Assembly: GCA_902576045.1 (NCBI GenBank)
Contig: CACGTU010000003.1
Span: forward strand, 1-64,000
DNA from: an uncultured Pelagibacteraceae bacterium
GTDB taxonomy: Bacteria > Pseudomonadota > Alphaproteobacteria > Pelagibacterales > Pelagibacteraceae
Reading direction: 5' to 3'
DNA: 64,000 bases
Below are positions 17,554-26,963 of the stretch, piece after piece. The notes beneath the pieces are model-generated. The model was not told the origin of the DNA. It saw only the letters and a list, made by a program, of their open reading frames with translations, and did not search any database. The position numbers were made by a program, and so were the translations under genes. Numbering within the stretch: the first letter of the stretch is position 1; every line of letters starts with the position of its first letter.

Positions 17554-19270
17554 AGACCTTAGTACACCAGCATCACAGCTATTTGAAAAATTATTAAACA
17601 GCCAATTATCAAAAAATAAAATAGAAGAAGGTAAAATTATTGAAGGTAAAATCACTAAGATTACTGACAAATATGTGTTCTTATTCATACCTGGTCTAAA
17701 AAGTGAGCCTGTTATTGATATTAATGAAATGAAAATGATTGGCATGCAGGATAAAGTTGCAGAAGGTACCTCAGTGTCAGTTCTTCTTGAAAAAATTGAG
17801 GACAAAAATGGTGATGTGGTAGTTTCTGCTCAAAAAGCACAAAAGATTAAAGGTTGGTACGAATTGGAAAAAGCTTATGAAGATAACCAATCTATTAATG
17901 GAAAAATAACTTCAAAATGTAAAGGGGGAGTTATAGTAGAACACATTGAAACTGGTTCTTTAATGTTCTGTCCTGGTTCACAAATTTCAGATAAACCAAT
18001 GAAAAGTATAGATCACTTAATTGGTGTAGAACAAAAATTTGCGATTATAAAATTAGATAAAGTAAGAGGAAATGCATGCGTATCCAGAAGACAAATAGTT
18101 TCTTCTCATAAAAAAGAGGATAAAGCTAAAATTATAGAAAAATTCAAAGTAGGTGACATTATTAAAGATGCCGTAGTCAAAGGATACTCTTCTTTTGGAT
18201 GTTTTTTTGAAGTTAATAACGAGATAGATGTATTGGTTCATCTTCAGGAAATTTCTTATTCAAGAGTAAATCACCCAGACGAAATATTTAATATTGGTGA
18301 AAAACATGACTTAAAAGTTATTTCAATAGATATGGAAAAACTTCAAATTGGTTGTTCAATTAAACAGTTGTCTCCAGATCCTTTTGAACATATTTCAAAC
18401 TATGAAATTGGAAAACCTTATAAAGTTAAGGTGGTTAAAATTACAGATTATGGTTGTTTCTGCGAGCTGGAACCAGGTCTTAGTACATTATTACACAGTA
18501 GTGAGATTAGTTGGACAAAAAAAAATATTTCACCTAAGAAATTATTTAAAGTTGGTGATCAGATTGATTGCGTAATTACTGAAATTGATAAAGATAAAAG
18601 AAGAGTTGCAATTTCTCATAGATTAACAAATGAAAACCCATATACAACTTTAGAAAAAAAATATCCAGTTGGTTCAGATATAGATGGTGTTGTAACGAGT
18701 GCAAATGAATATGCTCTTTATGTGAAGCTTGGAGATTTTGACATTGACGGTTTCTTACACTCAAATGATCTTTCATATTCTGGCAAACCTGAAGATGAAT
18801 TAAAGAAACATAAAAAAGGTGAAAAGTTAAAAGTAAGAGTTTTAGAAATTAAGAAAGAAGAACAAAAAGTAAGAGTTGGGTTAAAACAGTTAGAGAAAGA
18901 CCCATTTGATTTCTTTAAAGGAAAAAAAGTTAATGATATTATAACTGTTCAAGTTATATCATCTGATAGCAAAGGCTTAATGGTGAAACCAGAGGGTTGT
19001 GATTTGGAATTTTTAATTAAGAAATCCCAAATCGCAGTAAGTGCTGCAGATGCAAGACCTTCAAGATTTGTAGGAGGTGAAAGAATAGACTCTGCAATTT
19101 CAGAAATAAATTTTGATAAAAGAAAAATAAATTTCAGTATTAAATTACTTGAAGAGCTTCAAAACAAAGAAGCCGTTGACAAATTTAGCTCACCACTTTC
19201 AGGTAAGAATCTTCCATTTTCATCGCTTTCTGAAAAATTAGACGATAAAAAGAAAAAGGAAACTGAATAA
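17540..19270 (+). CDS. rpsA: 30S ribosomal protein S1
   Basis: Binds mRNA and unwinds it on the 30S subunit. The 576 aa contain six S1/OB-fold repeats; VKGYSSFGCFFEV (about 213-225), VVKITDYGCFCELEPGLSTL (about 298-317) and ANEYALYVKLGDFDIDGFLH (about 385-404) are the best preserved. Length and the aroA-cmk-rpsA-ihfB order agree with other alphaproteobacteria. The first codons overlap cmk. Confidence 0.96.
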   Translation: MEIYKDLSTPASQLFEKLLNSQLSKNKIEEGKIIEGKITKITDKYVFLFIPGLKSEPVIDINEMKMIGMQDKVAEGTSVSVLLEKIEDKNGDVVVSAQKAQKIKGWYELEKAYEDNQSINGKITSKCKGGVIVEHIETGSLMFCPGSQISDKPMKSIDHLIGVEQKFAIIKLDKVRGNACVSRRQIVSSHKKEDKAKIIEKFKVGDIIKDAVVKGYSSFGCFFEVNNEIDVLVHLQEISYSRVNHPDEIFNIGEKHDLKVISIDMEKLQIGCSIKQLSPDPFEHISNYEIGKPYKVKVVKITDYGCFCELEPGLSTLLHSSEISWTKKNISPKKLFKVGDQIDCVITEIDKDKRRVAISHRLTNENPYTTLEKKYPVGSDIDGVVTSANEYALYVKLGDFDIDGFLHSNDLSYSGKPEDELKKHKKGEKLKVRVLEIKKEEQKVRVGLKQLEKDPFDFFKGKKVNDIITVQVISSDSKGLMVKPEGCDLEFLIKKSQIAVSAADARPSRFVGGERIDSAISEINFDKRKINFSIKLLEELQNKEAVDKFSSPLSGKNLPFSSLSEKLDDKKKKETE

Positions 19271-19278
19271 AAAATAAA

Positions 19279-19569
19279 TTGTCAGTAGTAAAATCAGACT
19301 TAATCAAAGAACTCGCCGACAACTACCCAAATTTTCTAAGAAAAGATCTAACTAAGTTAGTTGATATAATTCTTTATGAAATGCAAAATTCATTAAAGCG
19401 TGGTGAAAGAGTCGAATTAAGAGATATTTTTACTTTAGATCCAAAAATACAAAAAGAAGGTATAAGAAGGAACCCAAAAACAGGAGAGAAAGTATTTGTT
19501 AAAGAAAAAAAGAGCGTTTTATTTAAGATGTCAAAAGAATGGGCCAACAAAATAAATGAAAAAGAATAA
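19279..19569 (+). CDS. ihfB: Integration host factor beta / HU-family DNA-binding protein
   Basis: DNA-bending nucleoid protein of 96 aa. The arm with RRNPKTGEKVFVKEKK (about 58-73) carries the intercalating proline, and the N-terminal dimerisation helices follow VVKSDLIKELADNYP. Location after rpsA identifies the beta subunit. Translation probably starts at the TTG at 19279, since no ATG lies before conserved residues. Its end overlaps the pyrF ATG by 14 bp. Confidence 0.92.
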   Translation: MSVVKSDLIKELADNYPNFLRKDLTKLVDIILYEMQNSLKRGERVELRDIFTLDPKIQKEGIRRNPKTGEKVFVKEKKSVLFKMSKEWANKINEKE

Positions 19570-20227
19570 GATATTCGTTGCTTGCGATACAACAAATATA
19601 AAAAAAATTAAAGAAATAATTAATAAAACCCAAAATTCAAAATTAAAGGTCGGTTACAAATTTGGTCTTGAGTTTTTAAATTCAAAAAATGGAAGAACTT
19701 TTGTTTCAAAAGTAAAAAATAAAACAATTTTTGCCGACTTGAAACTTCATGATATTCCAAATACCTGTGCGTCAACTATTAAAGCAATAAAAGACCTGAA
19801 AGTTGATTATTTAACAATTCATATAAGTTCTGGTTTAGATGCTCTTAAAGCTGCAAAAAAAGTATCTGGAAAAATTAAATTAATTGGTGTAACAATTTTA
19901 ACTTCATTAGATAATAAGGCTTTGAAAGAAATTGGCTTTAATAAAGACGTTAAAAAAATAGTGCATCATCAAGCAAGATTAGCAAGTAAAGCTAAACTTG
20001 ATGCCATAGTGTGTAGTGCTCAAGAAGTAAAAATAGTAAAAAAAGTATTTAAAAAAGAAATAATAACTCCGGGGATAAGATTTAGTTCAAATACAAATGA
20101 TCAAAAAAGAACTTTAAGTCCAAAACAAGCATTTAAAAATGGGAGTGATTGGCTAGTTATAGGAAGACCCATCACAAAAGGAAATATTAGAAAAAATATC
20201 CAAACATTAATAAAACACTTAAATTAA
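19556..20227 (+). CDS. pyrF: Orotidine 5'-phosphate decarboxylase
   Basis: OMP to UMP, last step of pyrimidine synthesis. The 223-aa TIM barrel has the catalytic Lys/Asp motif FADLKLHDIPNTC (about 60-72), LIGVTILTSLD and the C-terminal phosphate loop DWLVIGRPITKG (about 198-209). It sits between ihfB and trpF with a 14-bp overlap upstream and one base downstream. Confidence 0.94.
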   Translation: MKKNKIFVACDTTNIKKIKEIINKTQNSKLKVGYKFGLEFLNSKNGRTFVSKVKNKTIFADLKLHDIPNTCASTIKAIKDLKVDYLTIHISSGLDALKAAKKVSGKIKLIGVTILTSLDNKALKEIGFNKDVKKIVHHQARLASKAKLDAIVCSAQEVKIVKKVFKKEIITPGIRFSSNTNDQKRTLSPKQAFKNGSDWLVIGRPITKGNIRKNIQTLIKHLN

Positions 20228-20228
20228 A

Positions 20229-20852
20229 ATGGATGCAAAGATTTGTGGTGTCAAAGATCCAAAAACTTTAGACTATATAATTAATCATAATTACCCCCCA
20301 AAGTTTATTGGATTTATTGCTAACTACCCAAAATCAAAAAGGTATTTAGAATTTAATCAACTCAAAGAAATTTTAAATGTTGATAAAAAAAATATCAATT
20401 TTGTTTGTGTGTTAGTGGAACCTGATGACGAAACACTTGAAAAAATAAATAAGTTAAGTTTTGATTATCTCCAACTCTATAAAGTTTCACCAGATAGGAC
20501 AAAAAAAATAAAAGAATTATTTGATATAAAAATAATTACTGCTCTTACAATAGAAGATATTAATGATGTTTTGATTTATAAACAATATGAGAAAATTTCA
20601 GATATAATTTTATTTGATAGTAAAGGTTATGAAAAATCTGTTGGCTTTAATCATGAACTGCTAAATGAAGTGCCTGCATCAATAAATAAAATGTTAGCAG
20701 GTAACATTAAGTATAATGATAGGCTTGATAAATATATTAAAATAACAGATATTATTGATATTTCAGGAAGCTTGGAAACCACTGGAGAAAAAGATATTTC
20801 TAAAATTAATATTTTTTTAAATAACATAAAAAAATTAAATGATGAAACTTAA
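20229..20852 (+). CDS. trpF: Phosphoribosylanthranilate isomerase
   Basis: Third step from anthranilate to tryptophan. The N-terminal KICGVKDP holds the catalytic Cys (residue 6) and IILFDSKGYEKSVGF holds the catalytic Asp. Later motifs are weak: the usual LAGGL is LAGNI and the C-terminal phosphate loop is IDISGSLETTGEKD. It is 207 aa. The call relies on these residues plus position directly before trpB and trpA. Its stop overlaps the trpB start by 14 bp. Confidence 0.87.
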   Translation: MDAKICGVKDPKTLDYIINHNYPPKFIGFIANYPKSKRYLEFNQLKEILNVDKKNINFVCVLVEPDDETLEKINKLSFDYLQLYKVSPDRTKKIKELFDIKIITALTIEDINDVLIYKQYEKISDIILFDSKGYEKSVGFNHELLNEVPASINKMLAGNIKYNDRLDKYIKITDIIDISGSLETTGEKDISKINIFLNNIKKLNDET

Positions 20853-22074
20853 AAAAAATATTCCACTTATTGATCAACATGATAAATATGGTTTCTGGGG
20901 CGGTAAATTTGGTGGAAGTTATATTCCTGAAACATTAAAAAAACCTGTAGATGATCTTACAAAAGAATTCTCTAAATTAAGAAAAAACAAAAACTTTATA
21001 AAAAAAAGGGACTTTTATTTCAATAATTACATTGGTGTACCTACTCGTTTTATTAAATTAGAAAATCTTTCTAAGCATTTAGGTGGTGCTCAAATTTGGG
21101 CTAAAGTAGTTTCTGACGCAAATGGTGGTGCTCACAAAATATATAATGCTACTGTTCACGCTTTACTTTGTAAAAGTATGGGAAAAAAATACATTGTTGG
21201 TGATACTGGAGCAGGATACGCAGGCAAGATGTTAAGCATGGCTGCAAAAAAATTTGGGCTTAAATGCAAAATATTTATGGGGGCTAAAGACATTAAACGT
21301 CAAAAGCCAAATTGCGATGCCATGAAAAAAAATGGTGCTGAGATTGTCCCAGTTACAACGGGGAGTCAAACTTTAGTTGATGCAGTTAGTGAATGTATGA
21401 GATACTGGGTATCAAATTGTGATACTACTCATATGTGTGTAGGTTCTACAGTTGGTCCAAATATATTCGTAAAAATTTGTGGCTGGAGTACAGCACAAAT
21501 TTCAAGAGAATTAAAAAATCAAATAAAGATTCAATTTAAAAAAATTCCAAAAAAAATTAAATTGATTAATTGTGTTGGTGGTGGAAGTTCAGCTTATGGA
21601 TTCTGGAGCGAATTTATCGATTTTCCAAAGTCTCAAATTGAATTAATAGGTGTTGAAGCAGGAGGTCCTAAAAACTCAAAATTACATGCAGCCCCATTAA
21701 GCAGAGGAGCAAAATTAGGAGTGTTGCATGGGGCAGCCTCATACGTTTGTCAAAATAATGAGGGACAAATAAATGAGACGGAGTCTATAAGTGCTGGATT
21801 GGATTATCCTGGGGTAAGTCCAATCCATTGTTTTCTAAAAGATACAAAAAGAGCAAGATACACATATGCAACAGATGAAGATGCATTGAATGCTTATAAA
21901 CTTGTTACAAAATTCGAGAAACTTAACCCAAGTTTAGAACCCAGTCACGCATTTGCAGAGGCAATTAGGATTGCGCCAAGATTAAACAAAGATACTGTCA
22001 TAATTGTAAATTCATGTGGAGACGCCAAAAAAGATAGGGATATTTTGAAAAAAAGATTAGGAAAAAGAATATGA
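20839..22074 (+). CDS. trpB: Tryptophan synthase beta chain (divergent)
   Basis: PLP enzyme joining indole and serine. It has 411 aa, the family length, with the N-terminal GFWGGKFGGSYIPETL. K100 in GGAHKIYNA is the PLP lysine and CVGGGSSAYGFW is the phosphate loop. Several conserved blocks differ from ordinary TrpB: the loop with the catalytic Glu (ETGAG) reads DTGAG (D122), the KREDLNHTGAHK block is AKVVSDANGGAHK and the GPHP block is GPNI. Followed by trpA with an ATGA overlap, so it is still most likely TrpB. Start could be the second Met. Confidence 0.88.
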   Translation: MMKLKKNIPLIDQHDKYGFWGGKFGGSYIPETLKKPVDDLTKEFSKLRKNKNFIKKRDFYFNNYIGVPTRFIKLENLSKHLGGAQIWAKVVSDANGGAHKIYNATVHALLCKSMGKKYIVGDTGAGYAGKMLSMAAKKFGLKCKIFMGAKDIKRQKPNCDAMKKNGAEIVPVTTGSQTLVDAVSECMRYWVSNCDTTHMCVGSTVGPNIFVKICGWSTAQISRELKNQIKIQFKKIPKKIKLINCVGGGSSAYGFWSEFIDFPKSQIELIGVEAGGPKNSKLHAAPLSRGAKLGVLHGAASYVCQNNEGQINETESISAGLDYPGVSPIHCFLKDTKRARYTYATDEDALNAYKLVTKFEKLNPSLEPSHAFAEAIRIAPRLNKDTVIIVNSCGDAKKDRDILKKRLGKRI

Positions 22075-22871
22075 TTAACCCAATAAACTTGGCCTTTAAA
22101 AATGCAAAAGAAAAAAAAAGACCAGCTTTATTAACCTATACCGTAGCAGGCGATAACACTAAAAAGAAATCTTTAGAAATATTAAAATCAATTTCAAAGG
22201 ATATTGATATTTGTGAAATTGGATTTCCTCACAACACACCCATAGCTGATGGAGGTCAAATTCAGACAAGCGCATATAGAGCGCTGAAAAATGGATTAAA
22301 AATTTCTGATGTGTTTCAAATAGTTAATGATTTTAAAAAAACAAAAAATTCAAAACCAGTAATATTGATGGGTTATTACAATATGATTTATCAATATGGG
22401 GAAAATAATTTTATTAAAAAATGTAAAAGTTCTGGAGTAAATGGATTAATTGTTGTTGATTTACCTTGGCCAGAAAATAAAGGATTTGCAAAAAAGTGTA
22501 AAGCTAAAGCTATTAGCTTTGTACAATTACTATCTCCTACTACATCTAAAGAAAGACTAAAAAATATAATTAAAGATTCTCATGATATGATTTACTATAT
22601 AAGTATGTTATCAACTACAGGAGGGAAGCTTAAAGTATCTCCAAAACAAATTTTAAATAATTATAATAAAATAAAAAAAATTGATCCAAAAAAGAATTGT
22701 GTAATTGGCTTTGGAATAACTGAAAAAACTATTGCAAAGTTAAGATCTGCTGACGGATTGGTGGTTGGAAGTGCTATTTGCAAAGAAATAACAAGGAGTT
22801 TAAACAATAGACAAAATCCTGTCACAAATGTAAGTAAAGTGGTGGCTAAATTAAGAAATAAAATTTCATGA
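22071..22871 (+). CDS. trpA: Tryptophan synthase alpha chain
   Basis: Splits indole-3-glycerol phosphate to indole, which is channelled to TrpB. The 266-aa TIM barrel keeps the catalytic Glu in CEIGFP (about residue 48) and Asp in IADGGQIQ (about 59). The intervening FSDP segment of other TrpA is HNTP. Other marks are VILMGYYNMIYQYG and the C-terminal GFGITEK and VVGSAI phosphate site. ATGA overlaps link trpB, trpA and accD. Confidence 0.93.
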   Translation: MINPINLAFKNAKEKKRPALLTYTVAGDNTKKKSLEILKSISKDIDICEIGFPHNTPIADGGQIQTSAYRALKNGLKISDVFQIVNDFKKTKNSKPVILMGYYNMIYQYGENNFIKKCKSSGVNGLIVVDLPWPENKGFAKKCKAKAISFVQLLSPTTSKERLKNIIKDSHDMIYYISMLSTTGGKLKVSPKQILNNYNKIKKIDPKKNCVIGFGITEKTIAKLRSADGLVVGSAICKEITRSLNNRQNPVTNVSKVVAKLRNKIS

Positions 22872-23800
22872 ACTGGTTAACAAAAGCAATTAAATTTGGT
22901 GAAAAAATAAAAAAGGTTTTAAAGAAAAGACCTTCAAAAGAAGATATTGAGAATTCAGATTGGACGAGTTGTTGCAAAGGTCCTGTTTTAAAAAAAGAAC
23001 TTGAAGATAATTTATGGGTATGTGGTTCTTGTGGTAAACACCATCGAATAAGTTGTAGACAAAGATTTGACATTTTATTTGGTAAGAATGCTTATGAAAT
23101 TCTTGAAACGCCTATACCAGCTGAAGATCCTTTAAATTGGGTCGATACAAAATCTTATAAAGATAGGTTAAAGGCCGCTAGAAAGAAAACTAATCAGAAC
23201 TGTGCTGTAATGATTGCAAGAGGAAAAGTTGATGGAATTGAAATCACTGCAGGTGCAATTAATTTTGATTTTATTGGTGGATCAGTGGGAGCAGCGGAAG
23301 GGGAAGCTATTATTTATGGCGTTCAACACGCAATAGACAATCAAACTCCATATGTTTTCTTTCCTTGTGGGGGTGGCCAAAGAATGTTCGAGTCGCCTAT
23401 TGCATTAGCAAATATGACTAGAACAACCTTGGCAATTAATGAATTAAAGAAAAATAATTTACCTTACTTAGTTTGTTTTACTGATCCAACTGCAGGAGGT
23501 ATTACAGCATCATTTGCAATGTTAGGTGATATTCATTTTGCTGAACCTGGATGCTTGATTGCATTTGCTGGTAAAAGAGTAATTCAAGCAACAGTTAAAG
23601 AGGAATTGAGCGCAGACTTTCAAACGTCAGAGTTCGTCGAAAAACATGGATTTGTTGACAGAGTTATTCAACGGAAAGATATAAAAAAAGAAATCAGCAC
23701 CCTTTTATCAATATTGCTTAAGAGAGAAACTGAGTTAAATTCAGAAAAATTAAATGACTCTTCAGACAATATTGAACCGCTTACAAAAGCTGCATCCTAA
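22868..23800 (+). CDS. accD: Acetyl-CoA carboxylase carboxyltransferase subunit beta
   Basis: Partner of AccA at 10-1116. The 310-aa protein has an N-terminal zinc-ribbon region and a crotonase-like core with FDFIGGSVGAAEGEAI, FPCGGGQRMFES and DPTAGGITASFAMLGD. In the zinc ribbon the first knuckle is C35-C36 (adjacent) instead of CxxC, while the second is CGSC (C52, C55), so metal binding may be altered. The trpA-accD-folC order is typical of alphaproteobacteria. Its 3' end overlaps folC by 47 bp. Confidence 0.95.
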   Translation: MNWLTKAIKFGEKIKKVLKKRPSKEDIENSDWTSCCKGPVLKKELEDNLWVCGSCGKHHRISCRQRFDILFGKNAYEILETPIPAEDPLNWVDTKSYKDRLKAARKKTNQNCAVMIARGKVDGIEITAGAINFDFIGGSVGAAEGEAIIYGVQHAIDNQTPYVFFPCGGGQRMFESPIALANMTRTTLAINELKKNNLPYLVCFTDPTAGGITASFAMLGDIHFAEPGCLIAFAGKRVIQATVKEELSADFQTSEFVEKHGFVDRVIQRKDIKKEISTLLSILLKRETELNSEKLNDSSDNIEPLTKAAS

Positions 23801-25019
23801 AGAAATAGATTTAAGTTTAGATAGAGTTAAAAATCTTTGCAAAAAACTTGGTAATCCTCAAAAAGATTTAAAATATATTTCTGTTGTTGGAACAAATGGA
23901 AAGTATTCAACAATTCAGGCGCTAAGAGCAATTTTAAAAGAAGCCAACATTAAATGTAATATTTATACTAGCCCCCATATTCAAAGAATTAATGAAAGAT
24001 TTATATTTAATGATGAGGAAATTTCAGATTCTGATCTTTCAGATTTATTAGTAAAAGTTGAGGAAGTGAACAATGGAGAGGAAATTACTTATTTTGAAAT
24101 TTTAACTGCAGCCTATTTTTTTCATGCAAGCAAATATAGGGAAAATATAAATATAATTGAAAGCGGTTTATTTCACAGGTTTGATGCAACTAATATAATT
24201 GATAAAAATATATTAAGTATTGTTACTGCTATAGGCTTAGATCATTTAGATTGGCTTCCTAAAGACGAACAAACCATTGAAAAAATTATTTTTGAAAAAA
24301 CTTCGGCTCTTTTAAATTCCAAGATTGTTGTAGCCAAACAAAGTAGTGAAAATACACAAAAATTAATAAAACAATCCTTATCCTCAAATGAAGCAAAAAA
24401 GGTCATGTTTAATGATAACTTTAGTTATTCAATTAATGAAAATGAATTTATTTATTTTGAAGATGAGTTCGGAGGAATAAAATTACCTCAACCAAATTTA
24501 ATGGGACAATTTCAAGTTGATAATTCAGCAACAGCAGTTGCAGCTGCTAGAAATCTAAATTTAAATATAACTGATGAAAATATTAAATCTGGAATTACAA
24601 AAATTAAAAGTATTGCAAGACTTCAAGAAATTAAATCAGGTAAATTAAAGAATTTATGTAAAAATAATCAACTATTTGTTGATGGATCTCATAACCCTTT
24701 GGGAGCAAAAGTATTAAATGATTATTTACAAACACTGAAATGTAAAAAACATATAATTTTAGGTATGATGGCTAATAAAGATCATGAAGAATACATGAGC
24801 TATTTTAAGAATATTTCTTCATTAACAACAATTGATATTCCAAATCAACCTAACTCAATTAAAGGTAAGGATCTGAAAAATAAGTTAGATAAATTTCCAA
24901 ATCTAAATTATGAAAAATCTATTGAAGATGCTTTAAAGAAAATTTCTACTAACAAAGATGACATTATACTTATCACAGGATCTCTTTATCTCGCCGGGGA
25001 AGTTTTAAATTTAAATTAG
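23754..25019 (+). CDS. folC: Bifunctional folylpolyglutamate synthase/dihydrofolate synthase
   Basis: Adds glutamate to dihydropteroate and folates. The 421-aa protein has the Mur-ligase fold: ATP loop [12 protein letters not shown] (44-55), where the common GKGST reads GKYST, then [24 protein letters not shown] and [12 protein letters not shown] (about 306-317). The start inside accD is supported by the conserved N-terminus [20 protein letters not shown]; a later start would remove it. Convergent with trxA (4-bp overlap). Confidence 0.92.
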   Translation: MTLQTILNRLQKLHPKEIDLSLDRVKNLCKKLGNPQKDLKYISVVGTNGKYSTIQALRAILKEANIKCNIYTSPHIQRINERFIFNDEEISDSDLSDLLVKVEEVNNGEEITYFEILTAAYFFHASKYRENINIIESGLFHRFDATNIIDKNILSIVTAIGLDHLDWLPKDEQTIEKIIFEKTSALLNSKIVVAKQSSENTQKLIKQSLSSNEAKKVMFNDNFSYSINENEFIYFEDEFGGIKLPQPNLMGQFQVDNSATAVAAARNLNLNITDENIKSGITKIKSIARLQEIKSGKLKNLCKNNQLFVDGSHNPLGAKVLNDYLQTLKCKKHIILGMMANKDHEEYMSYFKNISSLTTIDIPNQPNSIKGKDLKNKLDKFPNLNYEKSIEDALKKISTNKDDIILITGSLYLAGEVLNLN

Positions 25020-25336
25020 ATATTTTCTTTTATCCAAGAAACAATATCTGATTTTGGTGTTGCTCCAACTTTAGTCGATTTTAACTCTCCATCTTTGAAA
25101 AGTAACATTGTAGGTATACCTCTAACACCGTATTTTGTTGGCGTATTAGGCTCTTCATCAATGTTATGTTTTGCAATAGATACATCGTTTGCCATTTCAT
25201 CTGAGATTTCCTCTAAAATCGGTCCGACCATTTTGCAAGGTCCGCACCATTCTGCCCAAAAATCAACTACAATTGGTTTGGATGATTTTAAGACTTCTGT
25301 GTCAAAATTTTCGTCTGTAATTTTTAAAGTTGCCAT
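25016..25336 (-). CDS. trxA: Thioredoxin
   Basis: General cytoplasmic disulfide reductant, 106 aa. Active site [10 protein letters not shown] (about 28-37) and the cis-Pro loop [10 protein letters not shown] (about 72-81) are canonical. No signal peptide. The folC-trxA pairing is the ordinary alphaproteobacterial order; addA/addB, which often lie next to it, are not present here. Confidence 0.96.
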   Translation of the reverse strand: MATLKITDENFDTEVLKSSKPIVVDFWAEWCGPCKMVGPILEEISDEMANDVSIAKHNIDEEPNTPTKYGVRGIPTMLLFKDGELKSTKVGATPKSDIVSWIKENI

Positions 25337-25393
25337 ATGGTTTATATATAAATTTAATTTTTTAATTCAATACTTAATATAGATATGTTCAAA

Positions 25394-25402
25394 TTATCCA
25401 CA
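25394..25402 (+). other. Single DnaA-box match
   Basis: TTATCCACA, the full consensus DnaA box, lies in the 66-bp gap between trxA and sbcB. Only one copy is seen, with no cluster of repeats around it, so it does not mark an origin by itself. Confidence 0.35.
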
Positions 25403-26836
25403 TCATACATTTTCATATTTTTTCTGTATTGACATTGCGTAATTATTGAATTCATCAAGCAGATTTAATTTTTCCTCATCATTTTCATTTGTATACTTTT
25501 CTCTTAGGGTATCTATCTCAGTGTAAAGAGTAGGAATAGTCCACCATTTTTCTTTTCTTTCACTCAATATTCTTTTAGCGATATCTCTTTTCATAGATTT
25601 AAGTATGTCAGGCGGTAAAGTTTCAGGTGCCTCTTGATAAATAATTTTTTTTCCAAAGCCAACTAATCTATCATCTTCGAATTTGTCTAATAACTTTAAT
25701 TTATCTTTCCATGATGCAGCATGCCAGGCTGGGAATAATGCGGTATCTTTGTTTGAAGTAAACTTTGTATAAATACTTTCTTCAGCATAAATATCTTCTT
25801 GTGATTTTGAGTGTTCTTTTTCTTCTGCCACCTCTCTTAAAGCAACAAGGATATTTTGAGAAAATTTTTCATTTTTTTGAACTATTTCTGCCCTTTTCTT
25901 TATTAAACTTTCATCCATTGCATTATAGGGTTCTGCTTTCATTCCAAATTTTGCATCGACAATGATTGGAGCTTTATTTGATCTAATAGTTCTTAAAAAC
26001 TTAGGTGATTTTTTCATTTCTATCTTTAATTCATTTATTGATAAATTTAACAATGGCTCAACATCTGTTCTTAAATCAACAGAATAATACCAACCTTGGT
26101 AGATTGGATGCATGCAATATTTTGGATGCAGTGGAACTACTAGATGAAGCCGTGACTTTCCATAATAATATTCGTTTAAAGTAAAAATATCACCTTTTTT
26201 AATAATAGTTTCGGTATCAGATTTATTCGCTGTCTTTAAAAAATCATTCCAAGTATGTTCTTGTTTTTTTTTAACAATGCTTAAAACTTTAGCAGTCATT
26301 TCTGCATCGGCTAGTGCCGAGTGAGCATCACTTGAATCGATCCCCTGCATACGTGCAAGAGATTCTAATTTAAATACAGCATTATTTTTTTCATTAAATT
26401 CTACCTCTAAAATATTTGGATCTACTGCATAAGCTGCTCGGGCAATATTTATTCCATCATGTCTTTTATTTGGTGCTGCATTAGTTAAATAAGGATATCT
26501 TATACCTTTAAAGAATTCTTTTCTGATCATTTCATCATCAAAACCAATATTTGACCAACCAAGAAAAATTGCGGGACTCCATTTTTTGAAGATTTTCTCA
26601 ACTTCGGCCAACATTTGATAATGACTTAAATTTGCTTGAGTAAGTTTTTTAATTGAGGTTTTATTTACAATTAATGCCATAGCCTGAAAAATTTCACCTT
26701 CTGGCAAACGACACCTTAAATTAAATCTGTCTTTTTCTTTAAAGTTTTCATCAACAAGTACTCCACCAATTTCAATTATGCTACCAAAGTCAGTGCTGGC
26801 GCTTGATGATTCTATATCCCAAATTGCTAAATTCAT
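25403..26836 (-). CDS. sbcB: Exodeoxyribonuclease I-like 3'-5' exonuclease
   Basis: Single-strand DNA exonuclease of the DEDDh family, 477 aa, as in ExoI. Exo I is IWDIESSS (D7, E9), exo II is GWSNIGFDDEMIR (about 112-124) and exo III is DAHSALADAEMTAK (His and Asp, about 171-184). A C-terminal part equivalent to the ExoI SH3-like and helical domains follows, with PLHPKYCMHPIYQGWYYSVD. ExoI is best known from gammaproteobacteria. It is next to two more DNA-end-processing genes. Confidence 0.88.
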   Translation of the reverse strand: MNLAIWDIESSSASTDFGSIIEIGGVLVDENFKEKDRFNLRCRLPEGEIFQAMALIVNKTSIKKLTQANLSHYQMLAEVEKIFKKWSPAIFLGWSNIGFDDEMIRKEFFKGIRYPYLTNAAPNKRHDGINIARAAYAVDPNILEVEFNEKNNAVFKLESLARMQGIDSSDAHSALADAEMTAKVLSIVKKKQEHTWNDFLKTANKSDTETIIKKGDIFTLNEYYYGKSRLHLVVPLHPKYCMHPIYQGWYYSVDLRTDVEPLLNLSINELKIEMKKSPKFLRTIRSNKAPIIVDAKFGMKAEPYNAMDESLIKKRAEIVQKNEKFSQNILVALREVAEEKEHSKSQEDIYAEESIYTKFTSNKDTALFPAWHAASWKDKLKLLDKFEDDRLVGFGKKIIYQEAPETLPPDILKSMKRDIAKRILSERKEKWWTIPTLYTEIDTLREKYTNENDEEKLNLLDEFNNYAMSIQKKYENV

Positions 26837-26963
26837 AATTTAATCCTTAAATTAGCTAAGTTTTGATGGGTATTTGGAAAGTTTTTATTTGAACTAAACC
26901 TTTTGCATCTAAACAAGTAGCTTCTAGTTAGTAATATCTCTTTTATGAATTGGAAAATTAAAG

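Noticed and set aside
25394..25402. Possible origin of replication from a perfect DnaA box
   Set aside because: Only one box in a 66-bp gap and no repeat cluster or unwinding region.
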